A stretch of 64,000 bases of DNA from DUOA01 sp012839095 (GCA_050951505.1 JBMNJE010000002.1:124001-188000); one strand, 5' to 3'; positions 1 to 8,706 are shown, counted from the first letter of the stretch. Program-made: numbers and translations. Notes: a model not told the origin generated them from the letters alone.

Positions 1-1628
1 ACCCCCGCTGGGGAAGGGGCCATGAAACCTATGGTGAAGATCCGCTGCTTACAGGTGTGATGGGTGCAGCCTTTATAAAAGGACTTCAGGGAGATGACAG
101 CAGACATCGCAAACTGGACGCTACCATCAAGCACTATGCGGTTCACAGCGGTCCTGAAGGGAAAAGACACAGCTTCGATGCTGTAGTGAATGAGAAGGAC
201 TTATGGGAAACATATCTCTTTGCATTCAAATACTGCATTGATCATGCAGATCCGTCTGCTGTAATGGGAGCATACAACAGAATTAACGGGGAACCTGCCT
301 GCGGCAGCAAAACCTATTTGAAGGAAACCCTCTATCAAAAACTGGGCTTCAAGGGCTATGTGGTCTCCGACTGCGGTGCAATATGTGATTTTGACCAGCA
401 TCATCGTGTAACGGAGACTCCCATTGAAAGTGCTGCTCTGGCCGTAAACAACGGATGCACCCTTAATTGCGGCGATACATATAAATGGCTTAAGGCAGCT
501 GTTGCTGAAGGTCTGATCAGCGAGGAAACCATAACCGAGGCAGTGGAAAAGCTGTTTGAGGCGCGCTTCCGCCTGGGCATGTTTGATGAGGATTGTGTCT
601 ACAACAGCATTCCCTATGACGTGGTTGAGTGCAGCAGGCATCAGGAGATCAACAAGGCCATGGCCGATGAGTCCATTGTTCTTCTGAAAAATGACGGTAT
701 CCTTCCGCTGGACAATACAAAGAATATAGCGGTTATAGGTCCGAATGCCGATGACAAATCCATCCTGCTGGCAAACTATAATGGCACTCCAACTGAATAC
801 TATACCCTGCTCAGGGGAATTCTGGAAGCATCAAAGGGAAAAGTGCTGTATGCAAAAGGTTGTCACATTTTCGATGATGAAATACATTCATGGCAGGAAC
901 AGCCCCTGAGGGAAGCTCTGATTGCTGTTCAGAAAAGCGATGCAGTGGTAATGGTCATGGGTCTGAACCCCTCCATGGAAGGCGAGGAAGGCGATGCCTA
1001 TAACGGAGCAAACAGCGGAGACAAGTCTGATATTGAGCTGCCCAAAACCCAGCTTAAACTCTTAAGGGAAGTTAAAAAGATTGGTAAACCCATAGTTTTC
1101 GTAAACGTCAGCGGCAGCTGCGTCAACCTGACTGAAGCGGATACAGAATGCAATGCTGTGGTCCAGGTATTCTACCCGGGTGCAATGGGTGGAAAAGCGG
1201 TGGCTGATATGTTATTTGGAGTAACCAACCCAAGCGGAGGCCTGCCGGTAACCTTCTACGCAGGCACTGATGATTTACCTGATTTCGAAGACTACTCAAT
1301 GGATAACAGGACCTACCAGTACTTCAGGGGCAAACCCTTGTATCCCTTTGGTTATGGCCTCTCATATACGGAATTCCGTATAAATGTTAAGTCAAGCTCC
1401 CTGAAAGGAGTGGAGGCTGTGGTGAAAAACATCGGAAATTATGACGGGAAGTGCCTGGTCAAGGTCTATGTAAGGGAAAAGGGCAATAGCAGGCTGAACC
1501 GCCGTCTGGCAGGTTTCAGCAAGGTCTTTGTCCCCAGGGGTGAAGAAGCTGCCGTCAATATAGCCCTAAGCAGGGATGTACTGAGTCTCTTTGAAGATTC
1601 ATCAAGGCTGGAAATAATTGTGGAATAG
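1..1628 (+). CDS. GH3 beta-xylosidase/beta-glucosidase, 5'-truncated by window edge
   Basis: Glycoside hydrolase family 3 enzyme releasing terminal beta-linked sugars from oligosaccharides. The frame is open from base 3, so the real start is outside the window; about 540 residues remain. Visible landmarks are the PRWGRGHETYGEDP loop at the very start, the KHY substrate-binding patch, the nucleophile Asp in VVSDCGAI (about 361-384), EGEEGD in the second domain (acid/base region), and a C-terminal fibronectin-III-like domain after PFGYGLSYTEF. The SDCGAI form of the nucleophile motif resembles xylosidase-type members, but substrate is inferred only. No signal peptide can be judged. It is followed 92 bp downstream by a GH109-like gene on the same strand without an obvious terminator, so co-transcription is likely. 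Confidence 0.93.
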   Translation, partial: PRWGRGHETYGEDPLLTGVMGAAFIKGLQGDDSRHRKLDATIKHYAVHSGPEGKRHSFDAVVNEKDLWETYLFAFKYCIDHADPSAVMGAYNRINGEPACGSKTYLKETLYQKLGFKGYVVSDCGAICDFDQHHRVTETPIESAALAVNNGCTLNCGDTYKWLKAAVAEGLISEETITEAVEKLFEARFRLGMFDEDCVYNSIPYDVVECSRHQEINKAMADESIVLLKNDGILPLDNTKNIAVIGPNADDKSILLANYNGTPTEYYTLLRGILEASKGKVLYAKGCHIFDDEIHSWQEQPLREALIAVQKSDAVVMVMGLNPSMEGEEGDAYNGANSGDKSDIELPKTQLKLLREVKKIGKPIVFVNVSGSCVNLTEADTECNAVVQVFYPGAMGGKAVADMLFGVTNPSGGLPVTFYAGTDDLPDFEDYSMDNRTYQYFRGKPLYPFGYGLSYTEFRINVKSSSLKGVEAVVKNIGNYDGKCLVKVYVREKGNSRLNRRLAGFSKVFVPRGEEAAVNIALSRDVLSLFEDSSRLEIIVE

Positions 1629-1720
1629 AGGATACAGAATTTTTGCTTTTGCCGCAGATTTATATATGGTAAATTATTCATGACTGCAGGCAGAATTTCA
1701 AACCAGTGGGAGGAGAAAAA

Positions 1721-2953
1721 ATGGAAAAACAACTGAACGTAGGAATTATCGGCCTGGGCGGCCGCGGTTACTTTTTGCTTTCCACTATTCTGAAGATGGA
1801 AGGGATCCTGGTCACAGCAGTATGTGACAAATATGAGGACAGGCAGCAGGCTGCTGCAAAGCTGGTGGAAGAAACAGCCGGCAATACCCCTTTCTGCACC
1901 GGAAACTATAAGGATATACTGAAAATGGATGAAATAGATGCTGTAGTTGTATCTACATCCTGGGCAGATCATATCCATATAGCAATAGATGCAATGAAGG
2001 CCGGGAAATACGTAGGTGTGGAGGTAGGAGGTGCCTACTCCCTAAATGAGTGCTGGGAGCTGGTAAGAACCTATGAGAAAACAGGAGTACCATGCATGCT
2101 GCTGGAAAATTGCTGCTACGGCAGGGAGGAACTGATGGTACTCAACATGGTGAAGAAAGGGCTTTTTGGTGAGGTTGTCCATTGTGAGGGCGGATACCGT
2201 CATGATCTTAGGAAGGAAATAACTTACGGAAGAGAGAACAGGCATTATCGGCTGGCTAATTATATGCATCGCAACTGCGAGAACTATCCTACCCATGAGC
2301 TGGGCCCCATTGCAAAGATCCTGAACATCAACAGGGGAAATCAGATGCTCAGCCTTGTATCCGTAGCTTCCAAAGCCAGGGGGCTGAATGAATACATACG
2401 CAGGGAAGAGGGAGCCGATCATGAGCTGGCGGACTATCCATTTGCCCAGGGAGATGTTGTTACCACCATCATAAAATGCGCACATGGGGAAACCATTACC
2501 CTTACACTGGATACTACCCTGCCCCGTTTCTATTCAAGGGGATTCCTGGTCCAGGGAACAAAAGCCATGTTCATGGAGGATAACCGTTCCCTTTTCCTGA
2601 ATGATGAACACGGTGAGTTTGAATTCAACTGGATGGAACAGTGGAACAATGTAGAGAAGTACAGAGAGAAATACGACCATCCCATCTGGAGAAATTATAC
2701 TCCGGGTGAAGATGCCGGGCACGGCGGTATGGACGAACTGGTACTGGCTGCCTTCTTTGACAGTGCCAGAAGGCAGGTCCAGGTGCCTGTTGATGTTTAC
2801 GACATGGCAGCCTGGATGAGTATAACTGCCTTGTCTGAGCAGTCAATAGCCATGGGCGGGCTGCCGGTGGCTGTTCCGGATTTTACCAACGGCAGATGGG
2901 TTGACAGGGAGCCGGCACCGGAAGGCAGATATTGCCTGCACAAAGTAGACTGA
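1721..2953 (+). CDS. GH109-like NAD-dependent glycosidase (Gfo/Idh/MocA fold)
   Basis: 410-residue Rossmann-fold protein. It has an N-terminal dinucleotide-binding GIIGLGGRG, then VGVEVGGAYS where ordinary Gfo/Idh dehydrogenases have EKP. LENCCYGREE, NYPTHELGPIAK and GHGGMD follow; these are landmarks I associate with GH109 (alpha-N-acetylgalactosaminidase-type, NAD-assisted hydrolysis). The start is ATG 1721 because GGAGGAG lies 6 bp upstream; an in-frame GTG at 1706 overlaps that site. The real substrate is unknown: GH109-like proteins are often annotated simply as oxidoreductases. It lies between a GH3 gene and a second Gfo/Idh gene, supporting a role in oligosaccharide breakdown. No signal peptide, so probably cytoplasmic. 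Confidence 0.82.
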   Translation: MEKQLNVGIIGLGGRGYFLLSTILKMEGILVTAVCDKYEDRQQAAAKLVEETAGNTPFCTGNYKDILKMDEIDAVVVSTSWADHIHIAIDAMKAGKYVGVEVGGAYSLNECWELVRTYEKTGVPCMLLENCCYGREELMVLNMVKKGLFGEVVHCEGGYRHDLRKEITYGRENRHYRLANYMHRNCENYPTHELGPIAKILNINRGNQMLSLVSVASKARGLNEYIRREEGADHELADYPFAQGDVVTTIIKCAHGETITLTLDTTLPRFYSRGFLVQGTKAMFMEDNRSLFLNDEHGEFEFNWMEQWNNVEKYREKYDHPIWRNYTPGEDAGHGGMDELVLAAFFDSARRQVQVPVDVYDMAAWMSITALSEQSIAMGGLPVAVPDFTNGRWVDREPAPEGRYCLHKVD

Positions 2954-2989
2954 AAAGATACATTCAGGATATATTTTAGGTTTTGGTGT

Positions 2990-3030
2990 CGATTCTCTAT
3001 GTATTTTGGCAGAAAAAGTGCTATAATCAT
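2990..3030 (+). promoter_or_regulatory. possible promoter for the Gfo/Idh gene
   Basis: A perfect TATAAT lies at 3022-3027, 67 bp ahead of the TTG start. The -35 region is weak (TATGTA-like), so activation or a weak basal promoter is possible. Confidence 0.35.
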
Positions 3031-3094
3031 TAATTGGATGCGTGTAAATCCGACTAAGTTCACATAAGTGCTGGAATTAAAGGAGGAGTTTTAA

Positions 3095-4147
3095 TTGGGT
3101 AAGGATGTATATACCATTGGCATTGTTGGTTTTGGCGGAATGGGCAGTTATCATTTGGAATTGGCCAAGGGTATAGATGAAGTCAAATTTGTCGGTTCTT
3201 ACGACATAAAGGAAAGCAGGCAGCAGCTGGCAAAAGAGAAAGGCCTCAGGGTATATGACAGCCTGGAAGATATCCTGGCTGATGACACAATAGACATAAT
3301 CCTGATTGCCACCCCTAATGATGTACACAAGGATATAGCCATAAAGGCCATGGAAGCTGGAAAGGCCGTTGTCTGCGAAAAACCGGTTACCATGAACTCG
3401 GCTGATTTACAGGAAATGATGGATGTCTCGGAAAAAACCGGCAAGCTTTTGGTTGTGCATCAGAATCGCCGCTGGGATGAAGACTTCCTGACCATGAAAA
3501 AGATTTATGAAGAGAAGATGCTGGGTGAGGTATTTGCCATCGAATCCAGGGTACATGGTTCCAGGGGAATTCCCGGAGACTGGCGGGGAGAAAAGGAGCA
3601 TGGCGGCGGGATGGTATTGGATTGGGGAGTTCACATTCTGGATCAGGCCTTGCTGATGATAAATGAAAAGGTTAAGAAGGTCTATGCCACTTTGACCTAT
3701 GTAACCAATCAAATTGTGGATGACGGATTCCGTGCAGTGCTTACCTTTGAAAGCGGATTGACTTTTCTTCTGGAAGTAGGCACCAGCAACTTTATTTCAC
3801 TTCCGCGGTGGTATATGCTGGGCAATAACGGTACGGCTGTAATTGAAGACTGGGGCATGGATGCAAAAGTGACCCTTGCCCGCGGCAAGAGCGAGGAGGA
3901 TATCGTTCCGGTCAAGACTGCGGCAGGTCTGACCAAGACCATGGCGCCCCGCAGAGAGGATACCATATCCAATCATCTTGTACCCCTTGTTCACGGTGAC
4001 ATCAAGGATTTCTACAGAAATGTGGCCGCCAACCTGTCCGGAAAGGCAGAGATTATCGTAAAACTGCCTGAGGTTTTGCGGGTTATGAAGTTGATGGAGG
4101 CAATATTTGAATCTGCTGAAAAACAACAGATTGTGGACTTTGAGTAA
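3095..4147 (+). CDS. Gfo/Idh/MocA family NAD(P)-dependent sugar dehydrogenase
   Basis: 350-residue oxidoreductase with the N-terminal GIVGFGGMGSYH nucleotide-binding loop, the diagnostic CEKP motif (near residue 95) and the C-terminal alpha/beta substrate domain. It is predicted to oxidise or epimerise a sugar, sugar acid or polyol in the cytoplasm; the substrate cannot be read from sequence. The start is TTG 3095, set by AGGAGG at 3081-3086 with 8-bp spacing; no ATG fits. It follows the GH3 and GH109-like genes and ends at a tandem repeat and strong terminator, converging on the GH4 gene. Alternative role: inositol- or scyllo-inositol-type dehydrogenase. Confidence 0.9.
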   Translation: MGKDVYTIGIVGFGGMGSYHLELAKGIDEVKFVGSYDIKESRQQLAKEKGLRVYDSLEDILADDTIDIILIATPNDVHKDIAIKAMEAGKAVVCEKPVTMNSADLQEMMDVSEKTGKLLVVHQNRRWDEDFLTMKKIYEEKMLGEVFAIESRVHGSRGIPGDWRGEKEHGGGMVLDWGVHILDQALLMINEKVKKVYATLTYVTNQIVDDGFRAVLTFESGLTFLLEVGTSNFISLPRWYMLGNNGTAVIEDWGMDAKVTLARGKSEEDIVPVKTAAGLTKTMAPRREDTISNHLVPLVHGDIKDFYRNVAANLSGKAEIIVKLPEVLRVMKLMEAIFESAEKQQIVDFE

Positions 4148-4152
4148 ACTAA

Positions 4153-4200
4153 CTGCAGCAGGCTCATAAGCTGCAGCAGGATCATAAGCGGCAGAATAAG
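4153..4200. repeat. short 18-bp tandem repeat
   Basis: Two adjacent 18-bp units, CTGCAGCAGGCTCATAAG (4153-4170) and CTGCAGCAGGATCATAAG (4171-4188), differ at one base. A shortened third unit, CGGCAGAATAAG, occupies 4189-4200. The array sits between the stop codon of the Gfo/Idh gene and its terminator. Confidence 0.8.
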
Positions 4201-4209
4201 TTGTTCATA

Positions 4210-4262
4210 AAAATGGTTGTGCAGGATGATGAATTCTCATTCCGCACAACCATTTTATTTTT
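4210..4262 (+). terminator. Rho-independent terminator
   Basis: A 13-bp perfect stem AAAATGGTTGTGC / GCACAACCATTTT (4210-4222 / 4244-4256) is followed by a T-rich stretch. It ends the Gfo/Idh transcript before the convergent GH4 gene. Confidence 0.9.
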
Positions 4263-4387
4263 AATGCGTATTACATATTAAGTATATGTCAGCAATAGAA
4301 ACCTCAATAATCCAACTTATGGTCGGAGAACATCACTTTATCATTTACAAATTCCAACCTCAGACTCTGATCTCCGACTACCGGCCT

Positions 4388-5713
4388 CTATTTGCCGTAC
4401 ATCGCCATATAATCTCCGTGGGCTTCTATCATCTCATCGCACATGCTGATTATGTCATCAATGGACAGTTCAGCTGCTGTATGGGGATCAAGCATGGCAG
4501 CCTGATAGATATTTTCAATCTTTCTGGTACGGGCTGCCTCTATGGTCATCAGATGTACATTGATATTGGTCGTGTTCATGGCAGCCAGCTGAACCGGGAG
4601 CCTGCCTACATGACAGGGATGGATGCCGCTTCCGTCCACCATGCAGGGTACTTCGACGCAGGCATCTGAAGGCAGATTTTCTATCAGGCCTGTATTCATC
4701 ACATTGCCGCCGATGGAATATGGAGTATTGGTTGTCATGGATTCCATGATATAGGATGCATATTCCTCTGAACGATTATGAGTTATTTTACCGTCCTGAA
4801 GAATCCTGTCCCTTTCAACATTCCAGCTGTTGATCTGGCCTATGCATCTGCGGGGATATTCATCCAGAGGGATATTGAACCTGTCAATCAGTTCAGGATA
4901 GCGGGACTTAATGAAAAACGGGTTGTACTCGGCATTATGCTCGCTGGATTCAGTGCAATAATAGCCCAGATGTTTGATGTATTCATAACGGACCATATCC
5001 CAATGCTTCTCATTAGCATTTTTCTCTGCAGCGCGTTTTCTGATTTCAGGATACAGGTCGTTTCCATCCTTGTCCTTAATTTCAAGCAGCCAGCCCATGT
5101 GGTTGATCCCTGCTATCAGTTCTCTTCTGCCCTCTAACTTATCCTCCATGCCAAGGGACCTTAGAAGACCGTCTGAGCACACCTGGACACTGTGGCAGAG
5201 GCCTACTGTCTTAACACCGGTATAACGCAGCATATAACCGGTCAGCATAGACATGGGGTTGGTATAGTTAAGCAGCCATGCATCGGGACATACCTCTTCC
5301 ATGTCATCGGCAAAGTCCTTCATAACGGGAATGGTACGCAGTGCACGCATTATGCCGCCGATGCCCAGGGTGTCTGCAATGGTCTGACGCAGGCCGTATT
5401 TTTTCGGAATTTCAAAGTCAATAATAGTGCAGGGGTCGTATCCGCCGACCTGTATGGCATTAACTACGAAATCCGCACCTTTCAAAGCTTCCTTTCTCTG
5501 CTCAACACCAAGGTAAGTTTTGATTGTAGCTTTGTTGTCATTAATGTTCTGATTGATGGCCTTCAGTATGATTTCCGAATCCTTAAGCCTGTCAGGATCG
5601 ATGTCATACAGAGCAATCTCACTTTCTCTCAGAGCCGGGGTACACATGCAGTCGCCCAATACGTTTCTGGCAAATACGGTACTGCCCGCTCCCATGAAGG
5701 TTATTTTCGGCAT
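4388..5713 (-). CDS. melA: GH4 alpha-galactosidase (MelA-type, NAD+/metal-dependent)
   Basis: 441-residue cytoplasmic glycosidase of family GH4, which cleaves via transient NAD+ oxidation at C3 and needs a divalent metal. Visible are the N-terminal FMGAGSTVFARNVLGD nucleotide-binding loop, NYTNPM, the metal-ligand motif CHSV (C173-H174) and GINHM (H205). The CHSV variant is the form associated with alpha-galactosidases rather than phospho-glucosidases (CN[VI]P/CDMP) or glucuronidases. The start ATG has GAGGAGG 6 bp upstream on the minus strand. It is divergent from an AraC-type gene, presumably its regulator, across a 186-bp gap. There is no PTS-type neighbour, consistent with a non-phosphorylated substrate. 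Confidence 0.9.
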   Translation of the reverse strand: MPKITFMGAGSTVFARNVLGDCMCTPALRESEIALYDIDPDRLKDSEIILKAINQNINDNKATIKTYLGVEQRKEALKGADFVVNAIQVGGYDPCTIIDFEIPKKYGLRQTIADTLGIGGIMRALRTIPVMKDFADDMEEVCPDAWLLNYTNPMSMLTGYMLRYTGVKTVGLCHSVQVCSDGLLRSLGMEDKLEGRRELIAGINHMGWLLEIKDKDGNDLYPEIRKRAAEKNANEKHWDMVRYEYIKHLGYYCTESSEHNAEYNPFFIKSRYPELIDRFNIPLDEYPRRCIGQINSWNVERDRILQDGKITHNRSEEYASYIMESMTTNTPYSIGGNVMNTGLIENLPSDACVEVPCMVDGSGIHPCHVGRLPVQLAAMNTTNINVHLMTIEAARTRKIENIYQAAMLDPHTAAELSIDDIISMCDEMIEAHGDYMAMYGK

Positions 5714-5808
5714 TATTGTTCCTCCTCACTTTTTAATTGCACGGTTTTATATTTACATGTGCATGTATTTTCATTTTACAGGCTGCTTGACCGAAATCAT
5801 ATGGGATA

Positions 5809-5837
5809 ATGTTGCAACTTATTGTCCTTATGTTGCA
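5809..5837. promoter_or_regulatory. direct-repeat operator candidate for the AraC regulator
   Basis: ATGTTGCA occurs twice (5809-5816 and 5830-5837) with a 21-bp period, two helical turns, in the divergent spacer between melA and the araC-type gene. AraC-family activators typically bind two direct-repeat half-sites on one DNA face, so this is a plausible operator. A TATACT-like -10 follows near 5853. Confidence 0.5.
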
Positions 5838-5887
5838 TAATTAATATTTGTGTTATACTGGGTATAAAGAGTAAAAAGGGAGTGTAA

Positions 5888-5899
5888 ATGTATAAATAA
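5888..5899 (+). other. possible 3-codon leader ORF (M-Y-K-stop) abutting the AraC start
   Basis: The best ribosome binding site here (AGGGAG, near 5877-5882) is spaced for ATG 5888, which reads ATG TAT AAA TAA. The regulator's ATG follows at once at 5900. This may be a translational-coupling device or chance. Confidence 0.3.
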
Positions 5900-6697
5900 A
5901 TGACAGATCATTATGCAAAGAGCTGTTCCAGTGTTGTTTCCATATATCAGGCAGGTTGGGAGCCCTGTGCCCCGGGGCATAGTTTCGGACCGGCAGTAAG
6001 AGACCATTATCTGATACACTGTGTTCTTGATGGGGAAGGTACCTTTTACATCGGCAGAAGAAGGTATCCGCTTAAAAGAGGGCAGGGCTTTCTGATTCTG
6101 CCTGGTGTTGTCACATTTTATCAGGCTGATTCCATAAACCCCTGGCAGTATGCCTGGGTGGGCTTTAACGGTGCCGATGCGGGCAGCATTTGTTCAATAT
6201 GCGGCATTGGCATGGAGAATCCTGTATTTTCTTTTACTGATACAGATAAAATGATGCAGACAATTAGGGAACTGGCAGAGAACTATCGTGTCAATCATAA
6301 CGGATTTCTCGCCCTTTCCAGCTTGTATGAGTTTTTCTCCATGATCCAGGGTATGGAAAACCTGCCTGCCAGGGGAGTTCAGTTGATAGACCTAGCCCTG
6401 GATTACATTAACAAGAACTATTCCTACGGGCTTACCGTTTCCCAGATAGCAAATCATCTCGGCATCAGCAGGAGTCATCTGTTCCGTATCTTTAAGGAAG
6501 CAACCGGCAAATCGGTCCGGGAATACCTGCTGTCCTACCGCCTGGAACAGGCGGAATCCATGCTGACAGGCACGGATATGAGTATCAAGGAAATCATGTA
6601 TTCCTGCGGATTCCAGGATATGCCCAACTTCTCAAGGCAGTTCAGAAAGGTCTATGGTCTGCCGCCCGGGGCCTACCGCTGCAGGCTGAAGCGATGA
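5900..6697 (+). CDS. AraC-family transcriptional regulator
   Basis: 265-residue regulator with an N-terminal cupin-like sugar-binding half (GEGTFYIGRRRYPLKRGQGFLILPG) and a C-terminal pair of helix-turn-helix motifs. The second HTH ends in the family signature around CGFQDMPNFSRQFRKVYG. It is divergently transcribed from the GH4 alpha-galactosidase, which suggests it activates that gene in response to an alpha-galactoside or its product. ATG 5900 directly follows an in-frame stop, so translation may be coupled to the tiny upstream ORF. No other regulator is near the GH3/GH109 genes, so it might also serve them. Confidence 0.92.
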   Translation: MTDHYAKSCSSVVSIYQAGWEPCAPGHSFGPAVRDHYLIHCVLDGEGTFYIGRRRYPLKRGQGFLILPGVVTFYQADSINPWQYAWVGFNGADAGSICSICGIGMENPVFSFTDTDKMMQTIRELAENYRVNHNGFLALSSLYEFFSMIQGMENLPARGVQLIDLALDYINKNYSYGLTVSQIANHLGISRSHLFRIFKEATGKSVREYLLSYRLEQAESMLTGTDMSIKEIMYSCGFQDMPNFSRQFRKVYGLPPGAYRCRLKR

Positions 6698-6714
6698 AGT
6701 GCCGTGAGGCAAGC

Positions 6715-6742
6715 TTGACAAGCCGGAGAGTTATTATAAAAT
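6715..6742 (+). promoter_or_regulatory. sigma-A-type promoter for htpG
   Basis: TTGACA (6715-6720), 16-bp spacer, TAAAAT (6737-6742), about 54 bp before the htpG start. No CIRCE-type inverted repeat was seen, so HrcA control is not supported. Confidence 0.6.
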
Positions 6743-6795
6743 GATAGATATGGAAAATGCAGAATGATATGTAATCGTAATGGGAGGGAATATGC

Positions 6796-8700
6796 ATGAT
6801 TCAAGAAAGAGGCAGTATTTCCGTGAATACTGCGGATATTTTTCCTATCATAAGAAAGTGGCTCTACTCAGACAAGGATATATTCCTTCGTGAGCTGGTA
6901 TCCAACGGCTGCGATGCCATAGCCAAGATGAAAAGGCTGGTTTCTCTGGGAGAGGCAGAGGCAGATGCCGAAGAGCAGTATCAGATTCATGTAATTTTGG
7001 ATAAAAAGAAAAAGACCATACAGGTAGCGGATAACGGAATCGGCATGACCGCAGAGGAAGTAAAAAAGTACATCAACCAGGTTGCATTTTCCGGCGCCAG
7101 GGAGTTCCTGGAAAAATACAAGGATCAGAATGAAGCCAGCCAGATTATAGGGCATTTCGGCCTGGGCTTCTATTCTGCCTTCATGGTTTCTGACAAGGTG
7201 GAAATAGATACACTGTCCTGGCAGGCTGGGGCAGAGGCGGTAAAATGGAGCAGCGACGGGGGTCCCGAATACGAAATGTCTTCATCCGACCGCCGGGAAC
7301 GAGGTACTGTCGTTACCCTGCATATAGCTGAAGACAGCAAAGAATTTCTGGACAAGTTTGAACTTCGCAAAATATTGGAGAAATACTGTGCCTTCCTGCC
7401 GGTAGAAATTTACCTGGAAGACACAGAAGAGGAGAAGAAGAAAAAAACTGAAACAAAGGATAAGAAGGACGGGGAAGACGGGGAGAAAGCACCAAAACCC
7501 ATAAACGACACCCACCCGCTTTGGCTGAAAAAGCCGTCTGAATGCACTGAAGAGGAGTACAAGGAGTTTTACGGCAAGGTATTCATGGACTTCCAGGAGC
7601 CATTGTTCTGGATTCATCTGAATGTGGACTATCCTTTCAACCTGAAGGGAATCCTGTATTTCCCCAGGCTCAGGAACGAGTTTGACAGCCTGGAAGGGCA
7701 GATCAAGCTGTACAACAACCAGGTATTTGTGGCCGACAACATAAAGGAGGTCATACCCGAATTCCTTCTGCTGCTTAAAGGTGTCATAGACTGCCCGGAT
7801 CTTCCCCTCAATGTATCCAGAAGCTTTTTGCAGAATGACGGATTTGTCAGGAAGATATCCGATCATATCTCCAAGAAAGTAGCGGACAAGCTCAACAGCC
7901 TGTATAAGACGGAAAAGGAGAATTATGAAAAGTACTGGGACGACATAAACCCCTTTATCAAGTTCGGATGCATGCGGGACGACAAGTTCCATGAGCGGGT
8001 AAAGGATATACTTATATTCAAGTCCACCAATGGAGAGTATACCCTCCTTAAGGATTATCTGGATCGCAACAAGGATAAGCATAAGGATCAGGTCTTCTAT
8101 ATATCCGATGAAAAACAGCAGGCCCAGTATATCAGGATGTTTAAGGAAAATGATTTGGAAGCCCTGTACCTGGATTCCCTGATTGACAGCCACTTCATTA
8201 ATTTTCTGGAAATGAAGGAAAGCGGTACCCGCTTCATCGGTGTGGATTCTGACATTTCCGATGCACTTAAGGAAAAAACGGAACCGGACAAGGAAGACAA
8301 ACAGCTTCAGGAAGCACTGGAGAACATGTTCCGGAATTCACTGAACAATAAGGAGCTTAAAATCAAGGTAGAGGCTTTGAGGACATCCGATATTCCGGCT
8401 GTTGTACTGCTGGCGGAGCATTCCAGAAGAATGCAGGAAATGACCAGGCGGTTTGGCAATCCCGGCATTGGCGGCTTCCCGCTGGAACAGACCCTGGTAC
8501 TCAACAGTAAAAACAACCTGATTGCCAGACTGGCAGAGCTTAAGAACAGAGAGGATCGTAAGGAAGAGACGGAAATGATTTGCAGGCATGTATACGATCT
8601 GGCCATGCTGAATCACAAACCGCTGGAACCCGGGGACATGGCGGAATTTGTCAAGCGCAGCAATAAATTGCTGACCCGGCTGGCTGAACTGGAAAGCTGA
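6796..8700 (+). CDS. htpG: Hsp90-family molecular chaperone HtpG
   Basis: 634-residue ATP-dependent cytosolic chaperone. The GHKL ATPase domain shows the catalytic Glu in FLRELVSNGCDA (E33), DNGIGM (79-84) and the GHFGLGFYSAFMV lid/nucleotide loop. The middle domain contains SRSFLQND, and the C-terminal dimerisation domain ends the protein. A Lys/Glu/Asp-rich insert at roughly residues 214-245 separates N and middle domains, longer than the minimal linker of many bacterial HtpGs. ATG 6796 has GGGAGGG upstream. It is monocistronic: own promoter in front, terminator behind. Confidence 0.97.
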   Translation: MIQERGSISVNTADIFPIIRKWLYSDKDIFLRELVSNGCDAIAKMKRLVSLGEAEADAEEQYQIHVILDKKKKTIQVADNGIGMTAEEVKKYINQVAFSGAREFLEKYKDQNEASQIIGHFGLGFYSAFMVSDKVEIDTLSWQAGAEAVKWSSDGGPEYEMSSSDRRERGTVVTLHIAEDSKEFLDKFELRKILEKYCAFLPVEIYLEDTEEEKKKKTETKDKKDGEDGEKAPKPINDTHPLWLKKPSECTEEEYKEFYGKVFMDFQEPLFWIHLNVDYPFNLKGILYFPRLRNEFDSLEGQIKLYNNQVFVADNIKEVIPEFLLLLKGVIDCPDLPLNVSRSFLQNDGFVRKISDHISKKVADKLNSLYKTEKENYEKYWDDINPFIKFGCMRDDKFHERVKDILIFKSTNGEYTLLKDYLDRNKDKHKDQVFYISDEKQQAQYIRMFKENDLEALYLDSLIDSHFINFLEMKESGTRFIGVDSDISDALKEKTEPDKEDKQLQEALENMFRNSLNNKELKIKVEALRTSDIPAVVLLAEHSRRMQEMTRRFGNPGIGGFPLEQTLVLNSKNNLIARLAELKNREDRKEETEMICRHVYDLAMLNHKPLEPGDMAEFVKRSNKLLTRLAELES

Positions 8701-8706
8701 AACAAT

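Noticed and set aside
4286..4669. Plus-strand frame of 127 codons opposite the GH4 3' end
   Set aside because: Antisense to clear GH4 coding sequence and without RBS or recognisable motif.
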